Source: Nitrosospira sp. Nsp11
Lineage (GTDB): Bacteria; Pseudomonadota; Gammaproteobacteria; Burkholderiales; Nitrosomonadaceae
Assembly (NCBI RefSeq): GCF_900142705.1
Contig: NZ_FRBV01000015.1
Coordinates: forward strand, 1 to 64,000
Length of the DNA: 64,000 nucleotides
Direction of reading: 5' to 3'
Position numbers and translations under genes: made by a program. The notes beneath the pieces are model-generated. The model made no database searches. It was not told the origin of the DNA and saw only the letters and a list, made by a program, of their open reading frames with translations. Shown piece by piece: positions 43,167 to 52,898 of the stretch. The first letter of the stretch is position 1. Every line of letters starts with the position of its first letter.

Positions 43167-44111
43167 TTTGTACCTCCTAAAACAATACGTGGAAAATAAA
43201 TTTATTGCAGGGGGTCAATTATGCGCTTCTGAGTAAAAGTGTTGGCGCCATGCAAATGGCGATCCCCGAGCGCAACGAGTTCTTCAGTTATCTATCTGGT
43301 GCCAACAAGCAAATCCACCTGAGCAGTATTAAACGTGATCCAGTATTGTTTCTTTTCCCTCACTTCATCTTGGCCGTCCCGATCTTGGATCATCGACATG
43401 CTGTACAACGCAGTACTTCTACTATCACAGACCCAACCAGCTGCGCCATGCATCATTAGGAGCGGGGTAAAGGGTTTTAGGAACCTATATCAATTGCGGG
43501 AAACGCAGCGCGACAGGTCAAAGGCAAATGCCGGGAGGGCTCCTTGTGGGCAAATAGCGATGGAGTCCAGAACAACAAGCCGGCTATCATCTACTGCTGT
43601 GGATTCGAGGATCAACGTGGGAAAAATCGGGACAAGCTGAAATCCTGAAATCAGATCGAATCCGCGGCTGGCAAATTCCCCTGAAATACAAGACATAAAA
43701 TTCTTACCTTTCCCTTTTTCTCAACTATAAATAAATATTCCCGCTTCACAGGCCGGTTGCTGCTTGTGGTCTGCGGACGATCGATCCCAGCGGACACGCC
43801 ACAGAGCGTGGGAAGGAGTCCCTCCTGCTGCACGGTAGTTCAGGTGCCTGTTGTTCGCGATGTAGCCTTTCCAGGGGAAGCTGATGCTGGACATATTTGG
43901 TTGCGCTCATCTGAATCCATCGATGAGGCAAAGCTGAACACAGCTCCGTGAACCAGCGGATAGTGGACTTAAGAGCGGGCCGTGCTGAGAATCCGTGACA
44001 CGACGTTCTTAGCCGGTATTTTCCGTTTTTAAATAATGAACACTTTAGCTTGTTTTCCCATTTCATCGACTGCGGTGAAATACCCCTGATCTGAAACGAG
44101 GAGATTTCGAT
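43167..44111. other. Long stretch without a recognisable gene
   Basis: About 945 bases. Only short ORFs in competing frames occur, none with family resemblance or a good ribosome site. It may be decayed DNA. The right end contains GAAACGAGGAGA, the ribosome site of the following gene, so its promoter lies within the last 150 bases. Confidence 0.4.
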
Positions 44112-46670
44112 ATGACTACCAGCAAACCCCAAACCACCGACTTTACCAAAGATGTACTGGGCCGCTACATCAGCAATGGAATGGATGAAGCGTTGAACAG
44201 CACCGATAAAAATGGGCAGCGGCCGGATGGCTCCCCGACTAGTGACGCCAAGCCCTTTGATGTGATTGTGATTGGGGGCGGCAGTTTCGGCCCGACGTTC
44301 GCGCAGCATTTATTTTCAAGTGACCAGACTCACAGTCATCGCATCCTGGTACTGGACGCCGGCTCGCTGCTGCTCACTGAGCATGTGCAAAATTATCCCC
44401 CTATTGGCATTGGGGTGCCGCCTCCTACTGAAAACGATCCCTTCGAGCTTCGTGCCGAGGTCTGGGGACTGCCTTGGCGCGCAGATCCTGCAAAAGTGCC
44501 GCAGGGCTTTCCCGGATTGGCCTACTGTCTGGGAGGGCGCTCGCTCTATTTTGGCGGCTGGTCTCCACGATTACTGGATACCGATACCGATACGGAAATG
44601 CCACGCGATCGGTGGCCGGACAGCGTTGTGACGGACTTGAATGACAAGTATTTTGCGGAGGCTGCGCAACAAATCGGCACTGATCAGACCAATGATTTTA
44701 TAAGTGGCCCGATGCATGATGCGTTACGCAAGCAGCTGTTTGACGGCATCAAGGCTAACAAGGTCCCCGACGCTATCAAGCCAGCGAAACTGCCTTTGCA
44801 CCTGGATCTACCCCCGGGCATACCTGCCGCAATGAAAGAGCAATTCAAGCTGGAGGCCCCCTTAGCGGTCAAAAGCCGTGAGGGTTCGGGATTATTTCCT
44901 TTCAACAAATTCAGTTCCATGCCACTGGTAATCAAGGCGTCGCGCGCGGCCGCCACCGAATCGATGCACGCTGTAGGCTATCCGGATAACGTCAAGAAGC
45001 GATTCATGGTGGTGCCTCACTGTCGCGTAATCCGTCTTGTCACGAATGTCCAGAATGGGCTTGGCCGCGTGACCGGTGTGGAATGTGAAACCTATCTGCC
45101 CATCTGTGGCGACGGCTCCAGTGTTCAAAAGCAGCGTGTGACAATTCCCGTGCCGGATACCGCCAACGTTGTTATCGCACTGGGTACGATAGAAAGCGCT
45201 CGCCTTGCACTGCTCTCCTTCCAGGGGATCAAGAATTACGACAGGATCGGCACAAATCTGATGGCGCACCTGCGCTCCAACATCACCATCAGCATTCCCC
45301 GCACCTCGTTGTCCAGCCTCGACCCAGCCGTGAAGGCACTGCAGGCGTCCGCACTGTTCGTGAAGGGCAGACATACCTTTTCTGATGGGTCGGGCAAGGG
45401 CTATTTCCACTTGCAGATCACTGCGGCGGGCCTCGATAAACTTACCTCAGACTCCGAGGCTGAACTCTTCAAGAAAATTCCCGACCTGGACAGCATGCTG
45501 CCCCTGCAGCAGGTAAACGATCATACGATAGTCATCACCATACGTGGAATCGGCGAAACCCAGGAACAGAATCCGGGCAGCAACATCACGTTGAAAAATG
45601 ACGAAACCGATGAAGTGGGCATGCAGCGTGCATTGGTGACCTACAATCTCAGTGACAACGACTTCGAACTGTGGGATGCCATGGATAAGGCTTCCGACGA
45701 TGTGGCCAAGGTGTTCGCTGGCGGAAACAACTTCACCGTCTTCACTGCACCTGATCGTCCTCAGACGGTTGCGCCAACGGCGGACTTGAGCCAGATTGTT
45801 CCCTATAAGCCTGTCTGGGAAGGGGGACGCCGCGATGGCATGGGTACCACACATCATGAGGCAGGACCGCTCTGCATGGGCGACGATCCGAATACTTCCG
45901 TCACCAATGCCGACGCACGGTTCCACTCTGTTGAAAATGCCTATGCCGCAGGACCCGCTCTGTTCCCCACTGTCGGCTCGCCCAATCCCATGCTCACAGG
46001 GGTCGCTTTAGCACGGCGCCTGGCAGACCACTTTATCGTTAAGCCATTTCCTCCAGACGCCGGGTACACCATGCTGTTCGACGGCGTAAACCTGGGCAAA
46101 TGGCGCTTGTCCACAATCAATAACCAAGCCAATAATTTTCCCGGCGGACGCCTTCTTGTGGATAGCGCCTTGGAAACGGTGCCCGGCAATGACTTGGGCA
46201 TGTTCTGGCATACCGACCCGACCCCTCAAGATTTCGTGCTTAAACTGGAATGGCTACGTTGGCGCGAGGATGACAATTCCGGCGTATTCATTCGCTTTCC
46301 ACACCCTGACAGTAAAAATTACAACAACACCGCATACGTCGCTATTAATTTTGGTTTCGAGATCCAGATCGACCAACTCGCAGGCCCCGATGGTTCACCT
46401 CTGAGCAAGACCGGCGCGATCTATGGCTTTGCCCCACCTAACGATCCGAATAACCTCCCGGTAAAACCAGTGGGCGAATGGAATAAATTCGAGATTCATG
46501 CCCAAGGGCAGCATTACATCGTGTTCCTCAATGGGGTAAAAATCACCGAGTACGACAACCCCGATCCAGCCCGGGGCCAGCCGAGCACGGGGAGCAACCC
46601 AAGTTTTATCGGTCTGCAAAACCATACTGGACGAGTAGCATTCCGCAAAATTCAGATCAAAGCGCTTTAA
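44112..46670 (+). CDS. GMC oxidoreductase fused to a DUF1080 (3-keto-disaccharide hydrolase-like) domain
   Basis: 852 residues. The N-terminal half has the FAD Rossmann motif DVIVIGGGSFGPTFAQH (about 50) and the C-terminal GMC signature region with a His (GMGTTHHEAGPLCMGDD) and NAYAAGPALFPTVGSPNPM near 620-640. From about 650, YTMLFDGVNLGKWRLS begins a DUF1080 beta-sandwich ending LQNHTGRVAFRKIQIKAL. The fusion suggests oxidation of a sugar to a 3-keto product and its processing in one chain; the substrate is unknown. No signal peptide is seen. Confidence 0.85.
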   Translation: MTTSKPQTTDFTKDVLGRYISNGMDEALNSTDKNGQRPDGSPTSDAKPFDVIVIGGGSFGPTFAQHLFSSDQTHSHRILVLDAGSLLLTEHVQNYPPIGIGVPPPTENDPFELRAEVWGLPWRADPAKVPQGFPGLAYCLGGRSLYFGGWSPRLLDTDTDTEMPRDRWPDSVVTDLNDKYFAEAAQQIGTDQTNDFISGPMHDALRKQLFDGIKANKVPDAIKPAKLPLHLDLPPGIPAAMKEQFKLEAPLAVKSREGSGLFPFNKFSSMPLVIKASRAAATESMHAVGYPDNVKKRFMVVPHCRVIRLVTNVQNGLGRVTGVECETYLPICGDGSSVQKQRVTIPVPDTANVVIALGTIESARLALLSFQGIKNYDRIGTNLMAHLRSNITISIPRTSLSSLDPAVKALQASALFVKGRHTFSDGSGKGYFHLQITAAGLDKLTSDSEAELFKKIPDLDSMLPLQQVNDHTIVITIRGIGETQEQNPGSNITLKNDETDEVGMQRALVTYNLSDNDFELWDAMDKASDDVAKVFAGGNNFTVFTAPDRPQTVAPTADLSQIVPYKPVWEGGRRDGMGTTHHEAGPLCMGDDPNTSVTNADARFHSVENAYAAGPALFPTVGSPNPMLTGVALARRLADHFIVKPFPPDAGYTMLFDGVNLGKWRLSTINNQANNFPGGRLLVDSALETVPGNDLGMFWHTDPTPQDFVLKLEWLRWREDDNSGVFIRFPHPDSKNYNNTAYVAINFGFEIQIDQLAGPDGSPLSKTGAIYGFAPPNDPNNLPVKPVGEWNKFEIHAQGQHYIVFLNGVKITEYDNPDPARGQPSTGSNPSFIGLQNHTGRVAFRKIQIKAL

Positions 46671-46730
46671 CGCCTGGGTCAGGTATTTTTCAGAAGAAGA
46701 GTTACATCAACCTGACAGTTTAGAGGAGGT

Positions 46731-47894
46731 ATGCGCGTTCTTCATCTTACTTCGGAATATCCTCCCGTAGTATGGGGTGGGCTAGGCACGGTCGTCGGTG
46801 GTCTGACCGTCGCCTCGGCGCAAGCTGGTATTGAAGTAGATGTGTTACTCATACGGCACGACGGGCAATTGTCCTACGGCCACTTGGTTCCGTCCTGGAC
46901 GGTAGCGGTATCTGTAGAGGAAGCATTGGCAGGCCGTACGATGTCCATTAACATCTTTCAGGTTTCCCACACTGGCGCCGCCATCGCTGCGATCAAACTT
47001 GCCCAGGACCGTAAACCGGATGTTATTCATATTCACCCGGTTGAGCTATGGCCAGTTGCAAAGGCAATTAAGCAAGCCACAGGTATTTCCGTCGTCTATA
47101 CCGTTCACTCGCTAAATCTGGCCGAATATGAATTCGGCAATGAGCCCCCTGAAATTCTTAACCTTTGGCATACCCAACAGGCATTGATTGCGGGGGCAGA
47201 TCGCGTTCTAGCATTGACGCAAGACGAAAAGTCTCTGTTACTGGAATGCTACTCATCGGCGCTCGACCATGTACGAGTGGTGGGTAACGGCATTAGCGAC
47301 TCTGCAGCAGCGAGACATTCCGCTGGGAAAAAAAGGCGAAACGAGTCACCTCTGGTGCTCTACAGTGGACGATTCGTCGACCGCAAAGGAATTCATGAAT
47401 TATTCCGGGCAATTCCCATGGTGCTGCAAACCGCACCGAACACAAAATTCGTATTCGTAGGTGGTTATGGTAGCGGTCCAGACATTGAACGCGCTTGGTT
47501 ACCCGCCGAGCTATTCCCCTACCGAACGCAGATTCAATTTACCGGTTGGCTTAACACTATAGAAGTTGGGAAATGGTATGAGCAAGTTGATATCCTTGTA
47601 GTGCCGAGTTGGTATGAGCCCTTTGGTATGGTTGTGCTGGAAGGAATGTTATATGGACTTCCGATTGCGGCATCGAACGTAGGTGGGCCAGCTGAAATAT
47701 TGGAACATGGAAACACGGGCCTGCTTTTTTTACCAAAGAATGTTGAAACCCTTGCAGACGCTCTGCTTACGCTTGTGGCGAATCCCGAATTTCGTGAACA
47801 TTTGGGTGCCAATGCCGCAGTTACAGTACGCGAGAAATGGTTATGGCCGCGGATTGTAGACCAGATGAAAGACATCTATCAGCAGGTAATCTGA
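46731..47894 (+). CDS. GT4/GT5-like glycosyltransferase
   Basis: 387 residues. It starts VLHLTSEYPPVVWGGLGTVV, the glycogen-synthase-type donor loop, and has DVIHIHPVELWPVAKAI. The GT-B C-lobe has LVLYSGRFVDRKGIHELFRA, then VPSWYEPFGMVVLEGM and GGPAEILEHGNTGLLF with the E-x7-E pair. AGGAGG directly precedes the ATG. It follows the GMC fusion by 60 bp, so the two may form a sugar-modifying operon. Confidence 0.88.
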   Translation: MRVLHLTSEYPPVVWGGLGTVVGGLTVASAQAGIEVDVLLIRHDGQLSYGHLVPSWTVAVSVEEALAGRTMSINIFQVSHTGAAIAAIKLAQDRKPDVIHIHPVELWPVAKAIKQATGISVVYTVHSLNLAEYEFGNEPPEILNLWHTQQALIAGADRVLALTQDEKSLLLECYSSALDHVRVVGNGISDSAAARHSAGKKRRNESPLVLYSGRFVDRKGIHELFRAIPMVLQTAPNTKFVFVGGYGSGPDIERAWLPAELFPYRTQIQFTGWLNTIEVGKWYEQVDILVVPSWYEPFGMVVLEGMLYGLPIAASNVGGPAEILEHGNTGLLFLPKNVETLADALLTLVANPEFREHLGANAAVTVREKWLWPRIVDQMKDIYQQVI

Positions 47895-47898
47895 GAGA

Positions 47899-48150
47899 TT
47901 GCGATTTGGCGGCGGCTCACTAACGCAGAACGGTAATTCCATAACCGGGTTAGAAGGGAATGGATTGTTACAGTTGAAGGGCCTATACCGATATTTCCTT
48001 CACCACGCCAGATTACGAATATTATTATGGGATTACAGTTGGAGGCCTTATCTCGGCCGTCCTGAGCCCCAAACTTACGCCATGTTTCTGGCTGGCCTTG
48101 GCTTAATGTGTTTTATGGGGCGACGTAGAAAGCACTACCACGCTCACTAG
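47899..48150 (+). pseudogene. Broken PEP-CTERM protein gene (C-terminal remnant)
   Basis: The end of the stretch reads PEPQTYAMFLAGLGLMCF followed by MGRRRK, the PEP-CTERM sorting signal: PEP motif, membrane helix, Arg cluster. Just upstream, another frame reads YTDISFTTPDYEYYYGITVG followed by GLISAV, a typical end of such proteins, so one C was lost in the CCTGAG run near 48060. Further upstream the frame is also closed. Exosortase would cut and anchor the intact protein. PEP-CTERM genes are plentiful in nitrosomonads and other exopolysaccharide-making betaproteobacteria. Confidence 0.7.
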
Positions 48151-48157
48151 TTTCACT

Positions 48158-49159
48158 TTAATAACTCACCTTAAACGTGGGACTATCCTCCGGCCGGGTC
48201 TTGCGGTGGTCATAGATCCGGGTGGTGGCAATGTTCGCATGCCCCAGCCACTCCTGCACCTTGGCGATATCCGCCCCGTTATCCAGCGCGTTGGTCGCGG
48301 CCGTGGCCCGCATCACGTGCGGCCCCATGTTCTCGCCAAAGATGCCCAGCTTGTTCAGATACTTCAGCACCACCTCGAAATAGATGGAGTCCGGCGTGAG
48401 CGCGGTCAGGGTGTGCCCATGCACATTGTTCTTCACCGGCCGGAACAGCGGCGCATCCTGGTTTTGCCCATGCCCCGCGGCCTCTAGGTATTCTTCGATC
48501 AGGGTCAAGGTGCCGGGATGGGTAGGCACAAAGCGCATCTTGCCGCCTTTGCCATGCAACCGCAGATGCGCCACCCCACGGCGCGTCTGGCTGTAGTCCT
48601 TCACCTTCAGTTTTGCCAGTTCCGCGCGCCTAATCCCATGGTAGAGCAGCGTGGAGAGAATCGCCCGGTCGCGCTTGCCCTTGAGCGTGGCGGCATCCGG
48701 CGCGCACAACAAGGCACGTGCCTGGGCATCGCCCAGCGCCGGGGTTTTGCCCTGCTGCGATTCCACCACTGGACGTTTCACCCCCTTGACTGGATTGTGC
48801 GTGACCGCATTGGACTCGCACAAATGCTCGAACAGGGACGACAGGGCCGCCAGTTTGCGGCGGATAGTGCTGCCGCCGAGCTGCTGCGCTTCCAGACTCT
48901 TGCGCCAGGCGAGCACATGACTGCGGCTCACGATCCGGAAATCCTCCGGCCCGGCAATGCCGGCAAATTGCATGAAGCCGCGCAAGTCGTTTTCGTAGGC
49001 GCGCCGCGTTTGCGGATTATCGATATTGGCGAACCACTCGATCGCCGGCGGCACATCGCTCAGTTGGCGAAATTGCAGGGCGGTGAGGATCGAGGGGTCG
49101 GCTACAACGGGCAGATCGGAAGTGGCCGGATTTTCCGGTTGGGGAACGAGGGAATTCAT
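48158..49159 (-). CDS. XerC/D-type tyrosine recombinase
   Basis: 333 residues. The SAM-like N-terminal domain (NPQTRRAYENDLRGFMQFA) is followed by the catalytic residues: Arg in YHGIRRAELAKLKV, Lys in LHGKGGKMRF, HVMRATAAT (HxxR), WLGHANIATTRIYDHRK with His and the nucleophile Tyr. All are intact. The start at 49159 sits beside a near-perfect inverted repeat that may be its operator. It bounds the right side of the chromate/sugar cargo and may be its mobiliser. Confidence 0.93.
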   Translation of the reverse strand: MNSLVPQPENPATSDLPVVADPSILTALQFRQLSDVPPAIEWFANIDNPQTRRAYENDLRGFMQFAGIAGPEDFRIVSRSHVLAWRKSLEAQQLGGSTIRRKLAALSSLFEHLCESNAVTHNPVKGVKRPVVESQQGKTPALGDAQARALLCAPDAATLKGKRDRAILSTLLYHGIRRAELAKLKVKDYSQTRRGVAHLRLHGKGGKMRFVPTHPGTLTLIEEYLEAAGHGQNQDAPLFRPVKNNVHGHTLTALTPDSIYFEVVLKYLNKLGIFGENMGPHVMRATAATNALDNGADIAKVQEWLGHANIATTRIYDHRKTRPEDSPTFKVSY

Positions 49160-49168
49160 GAGGTGATT

Positions 49169-49200
49169 TTACCCATGATAAAATATGTTATCAAGGGTAA
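49169..49200. promoter_or_regulatory. Inverted repeat at the recombinase promoter
   Basis: TTACCCATGATAA (49169-49181) pairs with TTATCAAGGGTAA (49188-49200) with one mismatch around AATATG. It begins 9 bp upstream of the recombinase ATG. It could be an autoregulatory operator or a recombinase-binding core site. Confidence 0.5.
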
Positions 49201-49542
49201 GGAATACGAATTCGGCTAACGGATTTTTCGGCAAAAGGAGCTTTTGGGATGGAAAATATCCTCTGATAATTTAGCTAACCGTCCATCAATGTATAATTGA
49301 CGGTTGCGAAGGTTTGACCACGGCACATCGTCCCAAGCGGCTTGAATAATGGCGACTCGGCATGACGTAATAATCTGGCCAAAGAAAGCGGGAGAAAATT
49401 CCCCGAAACAGCGGCGAATCGCCAGAGGATTTAATAGTTAGAAGGTTCTACAACCCAAAACAGGCATTCAATTATCCGGCAATATCAGTTGGGTAAAATT
49501 TGAAAACAGACGGCTTGAATACCCTGAATAGGATCTCTTAGA
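49201..49542. other. Spacer right of the recombinase
   Basis: About 340 bases with no gene seen. If the recombinase integrates its element, an attachment site could lie here or near 49.17 kb. No second copy of a core sequence was identified by eye. Confidence 0.35.
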
Positions 49543-50727
49543 CTAAGATATCGCAGGCGGATTTGGCGAACCAGGAACTAGCTGTACTGGAAGTGCCGGG
49601 AGCTCCTCCCCCTTGATACGCTGTGCTAGATTATCCACTGATCGACGGAAGGCATGATCATCAATGAAGCGACGTAAGGAGGCAGAGCGGTAGGTTGTAT
49701 CCTCACCTTTGTGCAATGCGATAATATGCTTTAACACCGCGTCTTCGCAATCACGAATCGCCCTAGGTCGCCTCCCCGCTTTTTCCTCCTCCTCCGCGAC
49801 TCGTGCAAAGGAAAGTAGAGCCTCGGTCTGCATTGTGCCAACGAAAAGGTTGCGATGATAGCAACTGAGAGACACACTACCATTGGTACTAAACCGGTAC
49901 GGATCCCAAACAACACGCGACCGGGCATGTCCAAAAAGCAGGGGTGCGGCTGACGTAGACAGTCGACTGGAGATTCGGCCCCCATCGAGCGCTCCCATCC
50001 TCCAGCGATCCCATTGAGTGACAGCCTCTAGGGTGCGGTGTATAAGTTCTCCTTCGACAATGGCCTGATCCACTCCGCCATCGCCATTTAGAACTGTTAC
50101 TAGGCTAAATGGAGTGACGGGAGTTGGCGGGCCTGTATTTTCACCCACCCCCTCGAGAAGAAGCGCTTCAAGATGCTTCGCAGCCACTTCGTCGAGCTTA
50201 TATAAAGCACCATCGCCAAGCTCTGTTAGCACACGTCCCTGACGTAGCTCGAGGCATAAGTCCGACATCTTCTCAAGAGTGAACTCACCACTGACGGTAA
50301 AGTGTACGGCAAAGGTCACCATATGTGGATGAAACCAGGCCTCACTTAGCACATGCTCAGGTGTTACTCCGTCAGAAAGCGCTACCCCTAACCCAGATGC
50401 TGGCGAACCATGGCGACGGAAGGGTAGCAACCGAACAAAGGCGTAGCTACCAGAAATTTTCCGGATGGGATTGGCCCTCAGGTAGCGGGACCAAAACCAG
50501 TGTGTTCCCTTCCGCGGCCAAGGCAACTCCAACAAGGGCGCTCCGCTCACCGATGGTTCCACTGCTTTCTCAGGCTCGACAATCAGTGAATTAAAGATAG
50601 AAGCGTAGGACTGGAGATGACCAAGTGCGGCAAGGGGCGCCCCAACAGGCATAGTATCTTCAAGCAGGGTGGGAAAAGATATATTCCAAAATAGGGACAT
50701 TCGAAATCGCTTGATTGGAGGCGCCAC
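49543..50727 (-). CDS. Unrecognised 394-residue protein
   Basis: The start is the GTG at 50727, preceded by AAGGGA; an ATG at 50700 is the alternative. No signal peptide or membrane segment is clear. Visible blocks include GTHWFWSRYLRANPIRKISGSY and SSRLSTSAAPLLFGHARSRV, and a Lys/Arg-rich patch near the C-terminus (EEKAGRRPRAIRDCEDAVLK). I do not recognise a family. It reads leftward, 117 bp downstream of the membrane protein gene at 50845-52521, and may share its transcript. Confidence 0.65.
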   Translation of the reverse strand: MAPPIKRFRMSLFWNISFPTLLEDTMPVGAPLAALGHLQSYASIFNSLIVEPEKAVEPSVSGAPLLELPWPRKGTHWFWSRYLRANPIRKISGSYAFVRLLPFRRHGSPASGLGVALSDGVTPEHVLSEAWFHPHMVTFAVHFTVSGEFTLEKMSDLCLELRQGRVLTELGDGALYKLDEVAAKHLEALLLEGVGENTGPPTPVTPFSLVTVLNGDGGVDQAIVEGELIHRTLEAVTQWDRWRMGALDGGRISSRLSTSAAPLLFGHARSRVVWDPYRFSTNGSVSLSCYHRNLFVGTMQTEALLSFARVAEEEEKAGRRPRAIRDCEDAVLKHIIALHKGEDTTYRSASLRRFIDDHAFRRSVDNLAQRIKGEELPALPVQLVPGSPNPPAIS

Positions 50728-50844
50728 TTGTCAATTCCCTTAAACGAGTGTTACGATAATAGCGATTTCGTCCAAAAATGGACCGGAGTTCCGGGGAATA
50801 TGTCGGGGCTCAGGGGTCTGGCCTCAGGGGCCGACCCCAATCTT

Positions 50845-52521
50845 CTATGCAAGTCGCACCACAACCATCTCTCCGTTGGAAGCCTCCAGATCCGTTAGAT
50901 TCATTAGACGGGGCCCGTTGAGACCAAATTTCTTTCCCCATTGCACCAATGCGAGCTTCTTCGTCGTTATCTCTCTGAGCTCCCGCAACAACTCGGTTAC
51001 GATAAGATCGTTCTTGCTGGGGTCAAAGTCACCCAGCGCGCCGGGGGAAGCGACGCACTCAATTTGTGGAATTACCCAAATAGTCTCCTCTGGCTTTTCT
51101 TCCCACAACGTAAATCCCTCAATCACCGGTGCACTCCCCCCCTTCGTCCTTACAGGACGACAGTTCTCTCTCGGCCATGATCTTGCCTGCATTTTCGCTA
51201 CAACTGTTAACACATCGTCATTGGGAGTAAGCGTTAGCCTTGCAGTCTTCTCTGCTGCTCGCCGTACACGCCACCGATCGACGCCGAGAAGCGTGACATA
51301 GAGGAAAAGGCTAATGACAAGCGATGCACCCCATACCTTAGCAATATCCTCAAGATTATAGGGTTTTGTGTAGCCTATCGCCATTGTGTCTGAGGCGAAG
51401 AATAGTATTAGAGAGAAGGTGATTGCTAATAACCAAAATTCGGTGTCGGCCCCACTAATGATGAACTCATCCGTGCTAGTAGGTTTTGCTAAGAAACTTA
51501 CCCGCCATCCAAACACCTTAAACCGCCAAAGCAGCATCCACAACGTCAATATTAGAAAGCCGGGGAGAAACAAAAGTGTGGGTACCTTAAGGAATCTGAG
51601 CAGATCAGATTCTCCAAAGACACCAAGGGTAACCTCATAAGAGACAACCCGGTGAATCGAAGGACCACAGTCTGTTTGCGCGTCAACTTGGATCAAACCA
51701 AAAAACTTGCCAGGGCTAACTTTTTTATCTGCCGTGACTTTATAGGGGATTACTACCCCCCCGTGAGGGGGAACAGTTGTCGAGGCCATTGTCGAAATTA
51801 TTTGAGATGAATCTGTCGTTGACATTGTTTTTGAAACTGTTGTCGAGGAACCCTCGATCGGGATGACTGTAGTGGAAAGTGGATTGCCCTGTACCTCTGT
51901 AGAGGCGTTTAATTTAATCGTGTTATTAGTCCCATTAGTGATCATCAACAATACATTCCCGTCTTGTCCTTCATACAAAGAAGCAAAGTTCGCCTTTGCC
52001 TCGACTTTGAATAACTCGGGATTTAGTTTTGAGGTGGTTACAGAGAAAGAGCCTGTTGCTATCTCATTTTCATCTTTCGATAGGTCGCCTCCTTCGTAGT
52101 CAGCCCATAGGATAGCTGTGGACGTTGGAACGTAGCTAGTAACATTAAAAGACATCAGCCTCGACAATATCGAGTTAGGCTTCAACTCGGGCAGCACCAC
52201 TCCACCAATACATTTCCCCTGCTCTGATGCACCGGTATTTGGCGGCGCTTCATCGTGAGAATGGGACACTGGCACGACCACGAAATCTAGTTTAGCTGAA
52301 CTGCTGGTGAATGCCCTTAAGCATATGTTGCGTATGGGCTTAGCATCTTTATTTTGCACAGTAACCAGAACTTGCGCAGCTTGCTTTCCAGGACACAGTT
52401 CCACCGTATTTGGAGTTGTGGTAATGCTTACCAATGGCTCGCTCGCGTAGGTAAAACCTCCGATAGTAGATAACATCCCTAATGCAGTTATTAGCCTAAT
52501 CCTATTTCTACATCGGATCAT
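50845..52521 (-). CDS. Unrecognised membrane protein with exported beta-rich domain
   Basis: 558 residues. A signal peptide ends near TYASEP. Residues about 30-310 look like an exported Ig-like/CARDB-type region (VELCPGKQAAQVLVTVQNKD, then SLYEGQDGNVLLMITNGTNN) rich in Ser/Thr. Three membrane helices follow (about 318-340, 362-380, 402-420). The last 135 residues are cytoplasmic, with DDVLTVVAKMQARSW and LIVTELLRELREITTKKL. No family recognised. It is divergent from the three small genes starting at 52899. Confidence 0.65.
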   Translation of the reverse strand: MIRCRNRIRLITALGMLSTIGGFTYASEPLVSITTTPNTVELCPGKQAAQVLVTVQNKDAKPIRNICLRAFTSSSAKLDFVVVPVSHSHDEAPPNTGASEQGKCIGGVVLPELKPNSILSRLMSFNVTSYVPTSTAILWADYEGGDLSKDENEIATGSFSVTTSKLNPELFKVEAKANFASLYEGQDGNVLLMITNGTNNTIKLNASTEVQGNPLSTTVIPIEGSSTTVSKTMSTTDSSQIISTMASTTVPPHGGVVIPYKVTADKKVSPGKFFGLIQVDAQTDCGPSIHRVVSYEVTLGVFGESDLLRFLKVPTLLFLPGFLILTLWMLLWRFKVFGWRVSFLAKPTSTDEFIISGADTEFWLLAITFSLILFFASDTMAIGYTKPYNLEDIAKVWGASLVISLFLYVTLLGVDRWRVRRAAEKTARLTLTPNDDVLTVVAKMQARSWPRENCRPVRTKGGSAPVIEGFTLWEEKPEETIWVIPQIECVASPGALGDFDPSKNDLIVTELLRELREITTKKLALVQWGKKFGLNGPRLMNLTDLEASNGEMVVVRLA

Positions 52522-52898
52522 TTTTTATTGCCTTCGCGAATGGGCTTACATAGTGTTTTCATTTTGGAAGCAGGATACTCGACATGCAGCCACCCTCTCC
52601 TTCCTAGTCTGAAGCGAATGCAGCGAACTAACCACCTTGGTAGCTTCACTACAATAATGGAGATATATATACATGAGCATAGGATATCCATAGTGCTTTT
52701 TCCTGTTAAGCATCCCTCGCAAATCTAACGGGTTTTAGTTCTCTGCGCAGAGGGTGTGAGAATTTCTTGATAAATATAATTGCCTCATCTATAAAAAGAT
52801 TGATGGATTGACTGAATTGAAGAGGATTTACAGCAACTTTGGACTTGATCAAAAAATAACAATGTCTTTTACATAAGCGTTATTAGGAGATTAACAAA
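52522..52898. other. Divergent promoter region of the unknown cluster
   Basis: About 375 bases without a gene. It separates the leftward pair from the rightward trio. TTATTAGGAG lies just before the ATG at 52899. Promoters for both directions are expected here. Confidence 0.4.

Noticed and set aside
43746-44309. A 187-codon minus-strand frame overlapping the start of the GMC gene
   Set aside because: It overlaps a confidently called gene, has no recognisable domain and no good start site.
48518-49219. A 233-codon plus-strand frame opposite the recombinase
   Set aside because: Entirely antisense to an intact tyrosine recombinase with all catalytic residues; no domain is visible in the translation.
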